From Desulfarculaceae bacterium (GTDB lineage Bacteria > Desulfobacterota > Desulfarculia > Desulfarculales > Desulfarculaceae): a DNA stretch of 64,000 nt. Position numbers and translations under genes: made by a program. The notes beneath the pieces were generated by a model. It was not told the DNA's origin and did no database searches. It saw only the letters and a program-made list of their open reading frames with translations. This document shows, in pieces, positions 18,360 through 25,684 of this stretch (within the stretch, counting starts at the first letter, position 1; the number at the start of each line of letters is the position of its first letter). Where the stretch lies: positions 62,001 to 126,000 of the forward strand of contig JAIPEN010000012.1 in NCBI GenBank assembly GCA_021737145.1, in the 5' to 3' direction.

Positions 18360-19232
18360 ATGGCGGCTGAGTTGATTAAAGGCTTGCCCATCGCCAAAGC
18401 AATCCGCGAAGAGATCACCGCCGAGGTGAACGAACTCAAGGCCAAGGGCGTGGAGCCCGTGCTGGCCGTGCTGCTGGTGGGCGACGACCCGGGCAGCGTT
18501 TGGTACGCCAAGTCCAAGGTGGGCGTGGGCGAAAAGCTCGGCATCAAGGTGGACCTGCACACCATGGCCGCCGACACCAGCCAGGAAACGGTGTTGGAGC
18601 AGATCAAGGGCTGGAACATGGACCCCAAGGTGCACGGCATCCTGGTGGAGCTGCCCCTGCCCAAGCATCTGGCCAAGGAAGAGATCATGGAGTCCATCGA
18701 CCCCAAGAAGGACGTGGACGGGGTGCACCCGGTCAACCGCGGCTACCTTCTGGGCGGTCAGGAGCACCTGGCCCTGGTGCCGGCCACTCCCCTGAGCTGC
18801 ATCGCCCTGGCCGAGCGGGCGGGCATCGACTTCAAGGGCAAGAAGGTCACCCTGGTCGGCCGTGGCGACACCGTGGGCCGCCCCCTGGCCAGCCTGCTGA
18901 TCAAGCGCGACGCCACCATCACCGTATGCCACACCAAGACCGTGGACCTGCCCGGCGAGTGCAAGAATGGCGAGATCGTGGTGGCCGCGGCCGGCTTCGC
19001 CGGCCTGGTCAAAAAAGACATGATCTCCCCGGGCACCGTGGTCATCGACGCGGGCGTCAACGAGGTCAAGGACGACAACGGCGAGAGCAAGTACGTGGGC
19101 GACTGCGAGCCCGACGTGGCTGATGTGGCCAAGGCTCTGAGCCCGGTGCCCGGCGGGGTGGGCAGCCTGACCACCACCATCATCATGGGCAACGTGCTCA
19201 AGGCCCTGAAGCTGCAGGGCGCCGACAAATAG
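18360..19232 (+). CDS. folD: Methylenetetrahydrofolate dehydrogenase (FolD family)
   Basis: A 290-residue FolD: oxidises 5,10-methylene-THF to 5,10-methenyl-THF and in most bacteria also hydrolyses it to 10-formyl-THF. Tyr49 and Lys53 of the YxxxK pair, Asp120 in DVDGVHP, and the nucleotide-binding GRGDTVGRPLASLL and GGVGSLTTTI segments are present. The residue that is Gln98 in E. coli (Gln100 in the human enzyme) is Glu97 here (HGILVELPLP). Because that Gln is important for cyclohydrolase activity and a cyclodeaminase-type gene starts 12 bp downstream, this FolD may act mainly as a dehydrogenase; that is inference. Confidence 0.93.
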   Translation: MAAELIKGLPIAKAIREEITAEVNELKAKGVEPVLAVLLVGDDPGSVWYAKSKVGVGEKLGIKVDLHTMAADTSQETVLEQIKGWNMDPKVHGILVELPLPKHLAKEEIMESIDPKKDVDGVHPVNRGYLLGGQEHLALVPATPLSCIALAERAGIDFKGKKVTLVGRGDTVGRPLASLLIKRDATITVCHTKTVDLPGECKNGEIVVAAAGFAGLVKKDMISPGTVVIDAGVNEVKDDNGESKYVGDCEPDVADVAKALSPVPGGVGSLTTTIIMGNVLKALKLQGADK

Positions 19233-19244
19233 GGAGGAATGAGC

Positions 19245-19883
19245 ATGGCTCAGCAAGTCTATGAAATGACCCTTAACGATTTCATCGAAATCGCCGCTTC
19301 CAAGAGCCACACCCCCGGCGGCGGCAACGTGTCGGCGGTGGTGGCCACCCTGGGCGCCTCCATGGTGGCCATGGTGGGCAACCTCACCCTGAGCAACAAG
19401 AAGTACGAGGAACACAAGGACCAGGCCCAGGGCTGCGTGGACCGGGTGATGGGCCTGATCGAAAAGCTCAAGGAGCTGACCATCAAGGACATGGAGGCCT
19501 TTGACGCCTACATGGGCGTTTTCAAGATGCCCAAGGAGACCGACGCGGACAAGGCCGCCCGCAAGGAGGCCATGGAAAAGGCCGCCAAGCAGGCCACCCT
19601 GGTGCCGCTGGAGATCTGCCAGACCTGCCTGTCCATCGTGGAAGAGTCCGAGGCGCTGTCCAAGTACGGCAACCTCATGGCCATCAGCGACGTGGGCGTG
19701 GGAGCCATGGTGGCCGAGGCGGCCATGCGTTCGTGCATGCTCAGCGTGGACATCAACGTGCCCTCCATCAAGGACCAGGACTTCGTCAAGGACGTGCTGG
19801 CCGAGAAGGCCCGCCTGTTCACCCAGGCCGAGAAGCTCAAGATGCTGGCCATGGCCCGGGTCACCGAGAAAATGGGCGGCTGA
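19245..19883 (+). CDS. Formimido-THF cyclodeaminase / methenyl-THF cyclohydrolase family (FchA-like)
   Basis: A 212-residue, mostly helical FTCD_C-domain protein. The family signature PGGGNVSAVVATLGASMV lies near the N-terminus, and DVGVGAMVAEAAMRSC and the INVPSIKD segment follow. Members either deaminate formimino-THF or hydrolyse methenyl-THF (FchA in acetogens). No glutamate formiminotransferase or histidine-degradation gene is near, and folD is immediately upstream, so the cyclohydrolase role in the methyl branch of the Wood-Ljungdahl pathway is more likely. The start is ATG 19245 with GGAGG seven bases before it; the earlier in-frame ATG at 19239 sits on the SD itself. Confidence 0.85.
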   Translation: MAQQVYEMTLNDFIEIAASKSHTPGGGNVSAVVATLGASMVAMVGNLTLSNKKYEEHKDQAQGCVDRVMGLIEKLKELTIKDMEAFDAYMGVFKMPKETDADKAARKEAMEKAAKQATLVPLEICQTCLSIVEESEALSKYGNLMAISDVGVGAMVAEAAMRSCMLSVDINVPSIKDQDFVKDVLAEKARLFTQAEKLKMLAMARVTEKMGG

Positions 19884-19994
19884 TTTCAGCTTACGACTTT
19901 GTGCCCAATGGCGGGGGCCCTCCGGGGCTCCCGCCACTTCTTTGACACCATGGGGCCGGTTGCGAGGCCCCCACCCCTATGATAGGTTTGGGCC

Positions 19995-20402
19995 ATGCGC
20001 AAGGGGTTCCTATTTCGCTGGGTGGTCAACGCCCTGGGCCTGCTGTTCGTATCCTGGTTGTTCGAGGGCATCCGGGTGGACGGGCTGGGCTGGGCTTTCG
20101 TGGCCGCCCTTTTTCTGGGGGTGTTCAACGCCCTCATCCGCCCGGTGCTCATCCTGCTCACCCTCCCCATAACCATCGTGACCATGGGGCTGTTCATCCT
20201 GGTGATCAACGCCCTGATGCTCTGGCTAACCGGCTGGCTTCTGGCCGGGTTCCACGTGCAGGGTTTCTGGACCGCCATCGGCGGGGCCTTGGTGCTGGGC
20301 ATCATCAGCCTGGCGGCCAACGGTCTGGTGGGCGAGCGGGGCAACTTCGAGGTGATCGAAATGCACCGGGGATCCGGCGACAGATGGGAACGGAGGAGCT
20401 AG
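19995..20402 (+). CDS. Phage-holin-4-2/YvlD-like four-helix membrane protein
   Basis: A 135-residue protein with four hydrophobic helices and the family pattern RWVVNALGLLFVSWLFEG, FNALIRPVLILLTLPITIVTMG and LVINALMLWLTGWLL. Despite the Pfam name, these are chromosomal membrane proteins of unknown function in many bacteria, linked to envelope stress in Firmicutes (YvlD). A hydrophilic tail follows the last helix. The start is ATG 19995. It ends one base before the next gene, whose SD (GGAGGAG) lies inside this gene. Confidence 0.75.
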   Translation: MRKGFLFRWVVNALGLLFVSWLFEGIRVDGLGWAFVAALFLGVFNALIRPVLILLTLPITIVTMGLFILVINALMLWLTGWLLAGFHVQGFWTAIGGALVLGIISLAANGLVGERGNFEVIEMHRGSGDRWERRS

Positions 20403-20403
20403 C

Positions 20404-20676
20404 ATGATGGAACGTCACTCCCTGCGTATGCGGGTGGACTCCTGTCAGGAGGTCATCGACCACATCTCCCGCCGCCTGTCGGCCGAAGAGGTCAATCCCC
20501 GCATCGTGGATCAGCTGAAGCGCCTGCGCGAGCTCTTGACCATGCTGGACCATCACCTGGTCAGCGAGACCGACCTCTACCGCATCGAGGTCTCCACCAA
20601 TCAGCTCCTGCGCGAGCTGGGGGTGCTCTTTTCGCAGAACGAGTTCGGCTCCCTCTACGACCACACCCTTCAGTAA
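20404..20676 (+). CDS. Conserved-looking small helical protein, unknown function
   Basis: A 90-residue soluble protein, largely amphipathic helix with heptad-like leucines (DQLKRLRELLTMLDHHL), acidic/basic mixed, no Cys and no signal peptide. Not recognised. Two adjacent ATGs (20404 and 20407) both follow GGAGGAG, at spacings of five and eight bases. It lies one base after the holin-like gene and is almost certainly co-transcribed with it. A helical-hairpin adaptor or regulator is possible, but nothing in the sequence shows a function. Confidence 0.6.
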   Translation: MMERHSLRMRVDSCQEVIDHISRRLSAEEVNPRIVDQLKRLRELLTMLDHHLVSETDLYRIEVSTNQLLRELGVLFSQNEFGSLYDHTLQ

Positions 20677-20688
20677 GCGGTCCGGGAC

Positions 20689-20802
20689 GTGCTGCCGCGC
20701 ATCCTGGCCCTGGCGGGCAACGCCCTTATCCTGGCTCTGAACCTGGCCGTGTCCGGCCTGCTCATCTGCTGGCTTCTATTGGGGCGCGGCTTCCGAGCCT
20801 GA
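20689..20802 (+). CDS. Possible 37-aa single-pass membrane peptide
   Basis: A GTG-initiated 38-codon frame 12 bp after the previous stop. After four residues it encodes about 24 consecutive hydrophobic residues (ILALAGNALILALNLAV then SGLLICWLLLG) and ends GRGFRA, the positive C-terminal end expected for one membrane helix. No good SD is seen. The strongly hydrophobic translation and its position at the end of a small-membrane-protein operon are the only support. Confidence 0.35.
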   Translation: MLPRILALAGNALILALNLAVSGLLICWLLLGRGFRA

Positions 20803-20919
20803 GGCACTTTCCCGCTAAAAAACCAAGTGAAGCCCGGCCCCTGCATCGGGGGCCAGGCCGACGCCTCGCGCCGCCGCTCCGAGGAGGTGGCTTGGTCGCA
20901 TTAAACGAAGGCGTAATAA

Positions 20920-20966
20920 ACCATCACCAAACTTTCAAGGCGAACCCTGGAAAGTCAGGTGGTGGT
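20920..20966 (-). terminator. Long imperfect hairpin downstream of the SDR/ABC operon
   Basis: ACCATCACCAAACTTTC (20920-20936) pairs with GAAAGTCAGGTGGTGGT (20950-20966): 17 positions with a two-base internal loop and one G-T pair, and a 13-nt loop. Read on minus it begins about 20 bp after the SDR stop and is followed by TTATTACG. A terminator of the minus-strand operon is the simplest reading; a structured small RNA is an alternative. Confidence 0.45.
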
Positions 20967-20986
20967 TTCGTGCGCGAGATTGTTGG

Positions 20987-21778
20987 CTATGTGAGGCCGC
21001 GGTGCAGGCCGCCGTCGATGAGGTAGCTGGCCCCGGTGATGTAGGCCGCCCGCTCGGAGGCCAAAAAGGCCACCAGGCCGGCGAACTCGCCGGGGTCGCC
21101 CATGCGCCCCAAAGGGATGCCCGCCACGACGGCGGCCAGGGCCTCCTCGCGGCTGATGCCTCCGGCCTGGGCCCGCGCGGCGAGCAGTTGCTCCACCCGC
21201 TGGGTGAGCATCCAGCCGGGCAATACGTTGTTCACCGTGATGCCCGCGCCGGCCACCTCGTCGGCCAGGGTCTTGGCCCAGCCCACCACCGCCGCCCGGA
21301 TGCTGTTGCTCAGGATGAGCCCGGGCAAGGGTTGCTTCACCGACACGCTGGTCATGTTTATGATGCGTCCCCAGCTCTGGGCCCGCATGCCGGGCAGCAC
21401 CGCCCGGGTCATGGCTTGGGCCGAGAACAGGGTCAGCTCGGCGGCCAAACGCCAGGCCTTCTCGCCCAGGTCCTCGAAGTTGCCCGGCGGGGGGCCGCCC
21501 GCGTTGTTTATCAAAATATCGATGCGCCCATAGTGCTCCGCCGCCTCAGCAGCAAGATCAAAGGCCGCGCCCTCATGGCTCAGGTCCACCGCCTTGGTCC
21601 ACACTTGCACTCCGTGCTGGTCCGCGATTTCCTTGGCCACCGCTTCCAGCTTGTCCTGGCTGCGGGCGGCCAGGGCCAGGTCGCAGCCCTCGGCGGCCAG
21701 GCCCTTGGCCACGGCCAGGCCCAGGCCCTTGCTGGAGCCGGCCACCAGGGCGGCCCGTCCCTTAATCCCCAGATCCAT
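20987..21778 (-). CDS. SDR-family protein (FabG/BKR-like) lacking catalytic Tyr and Lys
   Basis: A 263-residue Rossmann protein with the dinucleotide motif AGSSKGLGLAVAKGL, DILINNAGGPPPGN and the C-terminal LASERAAYITGASYLIDGG typical of short-chain dehydrogenases. Ser144 aligns with the catalytic serine, but the YxxxK positions are Ser157 and Arg161 (LSNSIRAAVVGWAKTLA), so normal SDR chemistry is doubtful. A BKR-like SDR subgroup with this replacement is widespread, so it is likely a subfamily trait. The ATG has GGAGG six bases upstream and overlaps the ABC gene by 17 bp, showing co-translation with the exporter. Role unknown. Confidence 0.85.
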   Translation of the reverse strand: MDLGIKGRAALVAGSSKGLGLAVAKGLAAEGCDLALAARSQDKLEAVAKEIADQHGVQVWTKAVDLSHEGAAFDLAAEAAEHYGRIDILINNAGGPPPGNFEDLGEKAWRLAAELTLFSAQAMTRAVLPGMRAQSWGRIINMTSVSVKQPLPGLILSNSIRAAVVGWAKTLADEVAGAGITVNNVLPGWMLTQRVEQLLAARAQAGGISREEALAAVVAGIPLGRMGDPGEFAGLVAFLASERAAYITGASYLIDGGLHRGLT

Positions 21779-23903
21779 CGCGCTCCTCCTTGTCCTTTAG
21801 CCGTTGCAAACGCACCAGGCGGGCGTAAAGCCCCTCCTTGGCCATGAGCTCGTCGTGTTTGCCCTGCTCCACGATGCGCCCCTGGTGCATGACCAGGATA
21901 TTGTCCGCCCGGCGGATGGTGCTCAGGCGGTGGGCCACCACCAGGCTGGTGCGCCCGGCCATGATGCGGGGCAGGGCCTGCTGGATCAGCCGCTCGCTCA
22001 CCGGATCCACGCTGCTGGTCGCCTCGTCCAGCACCAGCACCCGGGGCGCGCCGGCCACGGCGCGGGCAAAGGCCAAGAGCTGGCGTTGCCCCACGCTGAG
22101 GCGGCGGGCTCCCTCGCCCAGGGGCGTGTCCAGCCCCTGCGGCAGGCGGCCCACGAAACCGGCCGCCCCGCTGACCTCCAGCGCCTGGTCCAGGCGGGCC
22201 TGGTCCACTCCTTCCCGGCCCAGGATGATGTTGTCGCGCACCGAGCCCGAGAGCAAAAAGACCTCCTGCGAAACCAGGGCCACCCTTTGGGCCACGTCGG
22301 CCCGGTCCATGTCCCGAAGGTCGGCGCCGTCGATGCTCACCGCGCCCTGGTCCGGGTCGTAGAGGCGCATGAGCAGATTCACCAGGCTGGTCTTGCCCGC
22401 CCCGGTGGGGCCCACCACGGCCCAAGCCTGCCCGGCCGGGATGGTGAAATCGACATCCCGCACCACCGGCCGCTCGGGATCGTAGCCAAAGGTCACCCGG
22501 TCGAAAACGACCTGGCCGGGTCCGGCCTGGGGCGGCGCGGCCCGACGTGGCTCGGGCAGGGCCTGGTCGTCGTCCAGCAGATGGAAGATGCGCTCACCCG
22601 AGGCCATGGCCGCCTGCATGATGTTGTACTTCTCGGCCAGGTCGCGCACCGGCCTGAAGAACATCTGCATGTAGGCGATAAAGGCCACCAGGGTGCCCAG
22701 GCTTAGCTGGTCCTGCACCACCCGGCCACCGCCATAAAAGATGATCAGGCCCATGGCCAGGGAGGAGAGCAGCTCGGTCAGCGGCAGGAACACCGCGAAC
22801 ACCTTGACCTGGCGCATGCCCGCCGCGAAGTAGCCATCGTTGAAGCGCTTGAACTCGGTGCGCCCCGCGGCCTCGGCCCGGAACAGCTTGACCACGGCCA
22901 GGCCGTCCAGGGTCTCGCTGAGCCAGGAGTTGATCCGCCCCAGATGGCCTTGCAGCCTCCGGAAGGCGTCGCGGGCCAGGCGGGAGAAGACCCAGGCCAG
23001 GCCGCCCACCACCGGGGCCAGGGCCAAACAGACCAGGGCCAGCTTTAGGTCCAGCCACAGCAGCACCACCACGATGCCGCTGATTACGAAAAAGTCCTGG
23101 AACAGCGACACCAGGGCGCTGGAAAACATCTCGTTCACGTTCTGGATGTCGTTGGTCAGGCGGGTGACCAGCTTGCCCACCGGGTTGCGGCCAAAGAAAA
23201 ACTCGTCGCGGCTGAGCAGGTGCTTGTAGAGCTGCTGGCGCATGGCCAGCATCATCTCCTGCCCGGCCCGCTCCAGCAGCACGGTCTGGAAGTAGCCCAG
23301 CAAGAAAACGCCGGTCGCCGCGGCCAGGAACACCAGGGCCAGGCGGCCCAGTCCCCAGGCGTCCGGGGCGCGCAGATCCACGAGTTGTTCGGGCGGCAGC
23401 TTGGCCAGCTCCGGGGTGGCGATCACCCAGCGGTCCCCGGCCCGGATGAATATGCCCGGATGCTCTCCGGCCAGCTTTTCCGCCTCCCCGGTGGCCGGCG
23501 CCAGATAGAAGGGATGCTCCCCCACCGCCCCGGCGGCCCTGAGCTTCACGGTCAGGCGCGGGTCCAGGCTGCGCCAGGCGGTCTCGGGCACGTACACCTT
23601 GCTTCCCCGGCCTGGCAAAAAGGCATCCCCCGCCTCGGTGCGCAGGGTGGCCATGAGCTCGGGCGGGGCCTGGGCCGCGTCCACTTGCAGGGCCTGGCGC
23701 ACCATGTAGTTGTCGATGGCCACACGGGTCAGATAGGGCAGCAACAGATCCAGGCCCGTGGCCAGCAGGGTCAAAAAGGCGGCCAGCAGGATGATGCGCA
23801 CGTGGGGCTTGGCATAGGAGGCCAGCCGCTTGAGCAAACGCAAGTCGTAGGGCTTGCCCAGCTGGTCGCCCTCCATGTAGCCGTAGTCCCAGGTGGGGGG
23901 CAT
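21762..23903 (-). CDS. ABC exporter half-transporter with periplasmic insertion (YheH/MdlB-like)
   Basis: A 713-residue fused membrane-ATPase subunit. The membrane domain of six helices is interrupted after helix 1 by a hydrophilic stretch of about 100 residues (about 70-170) that would face the periplasm. The ATPase domain has Walker A GPTGAGKTS, signature LSVGQRQLLAFARAV and Walker B VLVLDEATSSVD with the catalytic glutamate intact. The ATG at 23903 has GGAGG eight bases before it and is 4 bp after the other half-transporter's stop; upstream reading in this frame only mirrors that gene. It forms a heterodimer with its neighbour. The substrate is unknown: lipid, drug or peptide export. Confidence 0.9.
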   Translation of the reverse strand: MPPTWDYGYMEGDQLGKPYDLRLLKRLASYAKPHVRIILLAAFLTLLATGLDLLLPYLTRVAIDNYMVRQALQVDAAQAPPELMATLRTEAGDAFLPGRGSKVYVPETAWRSLDPRLTVKLRAAGAVGEHPFYLAPATGEAEKLAGEHPGIFIRAGDRWVIATPELAKLPPEQLVDLRAPDAWGLGRLALVFLAAATGVFLLGYFQTVLLERAGQEMMLAMRQQLYKHLLSRDEFFFGRNPVGKLVTRLTNDIQNVNEMFSSALVSLFQDFFVISGIVVVLLWLDLKLALVCLALAPVVGGLAWVFSRLARDAFRRLQGHLGRINSWLSETLDGLAVVKLFRAEAAGRTEFKRFNDGYFAAGMRQVKVFAVFLPLTELLSSLAMGLIIFYGGGRVVQDQLSLGTLVAFIAYMQMFFRPVRDLAEKYNIMQAAMASGERIFHLLDDDQALPEPRRAAPPQAGPGQVVFDRVTFGYDPERPVVRDVDFTIPAGQAWAVVGPTGAGKTSLVNLLMRLYDPDQGAVSIDGADLRDMDRADVAQRVALVSQEVFLLSGSVRDNIILGREGVDQARLDQALEVSGAAGFVGRLPQGLDTPLGEGARRLSVGQRQLLAFARAVAGAPRVLVLDEATSSVDPVSERLIQQALPRIMAGRTSLVVAHRLSTIRRADNILVMHQGRIVEQGKHDELMAKEGLYARLVRLQRLKDKEERDGSGD

Positions 23904-23907
23904 GGCT

Positions 23908-25635
23908 CTAGCCCTCCATCTCGGCCAGCAGGGCCTGCTCGGCAAAGAGGTCGTGGTACAGCCCGCCTTGAGCCAGCAGCTCGCGGTGGGCGCCCTGCTC
24001 CTCGATGCGCCCGGCCTGCAGCACGTAGATGCGCGCGGCAAAGGCCACGCTGGCCAGGCGGTGGCTGACCACCAGGGTGGTGCGCCTGGCGCGCAAACGG
24101 GCCAGGTTGGCCAGGATGCGGGCCTCGGTGCCGGTGTCCACCGCGCTGAGAGGATCGTCCAGCACCAGCACCGCCGGGTCCAGGAGCAGGGCCCTGGCCA
24201 GACAGAGGCGCTGGCGCTGCCCCCCGCTCAGGGTGTGGGCCCGCTCGCCCAGCTTGGTCTCCAGCCCCTTGGGCAGGGCCCGCACCTCCTCGGCCAGGCC
24301 GGCCGCCTCCAGGGCGGACCACATGGCCTGCTCGGAGGCATCGGGCCGGCCCAGGGCCAGGTTCTTGGCCACCGTGGCCGAGAACAAAAAAGCCTCCTGG
24401 GGCACCTGAACCACATGGGCCCTGAGCTCGGCCTGGGCCAGGGCGCGCACGTCCACCCCCTCCACGAACAGGGCGTTCTCGGGCGGCTCGTACAGGCGGC
24501 CCAGCAGGCGCAGCAGAGTGGACTTGCCGCTGCCGATGGGCCCCACCAGGGCGGTGAGCTCCCCGGCCGGGGCGCTGAGGCTCACCCCGCTCAGGGTGTC
24601 GGCCCCGGCCCCGGGATAGCGATAGGTCAGGTCCCTGATCTCCACGCCGCGCTCGGCCCGGGGCGGCAGGTGGGCGGGGTCGGCCACGTCGCGCACCTGG
24701 GGTTCGGCCGAGAGCACCTGGCCCACCCGCTCCAGGGAGGTCTTGGCCCGCTGCATCAGGCTCACCACCCAGCCCATGGCCATCATGGGCCAGGTGAGCA
24801 TGCCCAGATAGGCGGTGAAGGCCACGAAGTCGCCGGCGGTGATCTTGTTGAACACGGCCAGGGGGCCGCCCACCCCCAGCACCACGGCCAGGCTGAGGTT
24901 GGTGAAAAAGACCATCAAGGGAAAGAACAGGGCCATGATGCGGGCCAGGCTCAGGTTCTGATTGAGGTAGCCCCGGGCGGTTTCCTCCAGGCGCTTTTCC
25001 TCGGGCCCGGCCAGGGCGTAGCTCTTGACCAGGCGCATGCCGCTGAGCACCTCGCGCACCTGCTCGGTCATGGCCGAGAAGGCCTCCTGCACCCGGTTGT
25101 AACGGCGGTGGAAACGGCGGCTCTGCCGGCGGGTGAGGATCACGATGGCCGGCATGGGCAGGATGGCCAACAGAGCCAGCAGGGGGCTGATGTAGAGCAT
25201 GAAGCCGATGGCGGCCAGGCCCATGAAGGCGCCGTCCACCGCGGCCACCAGGCCGATGCCCGTGGCCATGCGGATGTTGTTCAGGTCGTTGGTGGCCCGG
25301 GCCATGAGCTCGCCGGGAGGGTTGTCGTCCAGATAGCCCAGGTGCATGCCCTGCAAATGGTCGAAGAGCTTGAGGCGCAGGTCGCGCTCCACCACCCGGG
25401 CGAACCCCATGAGCAGGGGCCGCCAGATCATGCGCAGCAGGGCCATGCCCACGGCCAGAGCCAGGATGGCCCCGGCGATCATGAGCAGGCTCTTGGCGTC
25501 GGCCCGCCCGTAGGTCAGGTCGTCCACCGCGTGCTTGATCAGGCGGGGAACGTAAAGCTGGAACACGTCCACCAGCACCAGGGCGGCAAAGCCCACGGCC
25601 AGGCCGCCGGCTTTTTGGCGCGCCAGGCGGCGCAC
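23908..25635 (-). CDS. ABC exporter half-transporter with degenerate ATP site (YheI/MdlA-like)
   Basis: A 575-residue six-helix membrane domain plus ATPase. Walker A GPIGSGKST and signature LSGGQRQRLCLARAL are normal, but Walker B is VLVLDDPLSAVD, with Asp in place of the catalytic Glu, as in the regulatory half of asymmetric exporters (BmrC/YheI, TM287). The start is uncertain: GTG 25635 is the only standard start codon near, without a clear SD; sense codons continue upstream almost to the preceding gene's stop (25685). It is the second gene of the thioredoxin/ABC/ABC/SDR operon. Confidence 0.88.
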   Translation of the reverse strand: MRRLARQKAGGLAVGFAALVLVDVFQLYVPRLIKHAVDDLTYGRADAKSLLMIAGAILALAVGMALLRMIWRPLLMGFARVVERDLRLKLFDHLQGMHLGYLDDNPPGELMARATNDLNNIRMATGIGLVAAVDGAFMGLAAIGFMLYISPLLALLAILPMPAIVILTRRQSRRFHRRYNRVQEAFSAMTEQVREVLSGMRLVKSYALAGPEEKRLEETARGYLNQNLSLARIMALFFPLMVFFTNLSLAVVLGVGGPLAVFNKITAGDFVAFTAYLGMLTWPMMAMGWVVSLMQRAKTSLERVGQVLSAEPQVRDVADPAHLPPRAERGVEIRDLTYRYPGAGADTLSGVSLSAPAGELTALVGPIGSGKSTLLRLLGRLYEPPENALFVEGVDVRALAQAELRAHVVQVPQEAFLFSATVAKNLALGRPDASEQAMWSALEAAGLAEEVRALPKGLETKLGERAHTLSGGQRQRLCLARALLLDPAVLVLDDPLSAVDTGTEARILANLARLRARRTTLVVSHRLASVAFAARIYVLQAGRIEEQGAHRELLAQGGLYHDLFAEQALLAEMEG

Positions 25636-25684
25636 CAGACCGGGTCCGCTGCTGGGGGTTTTGTCCTCTTCGGAGGCGATGGCC

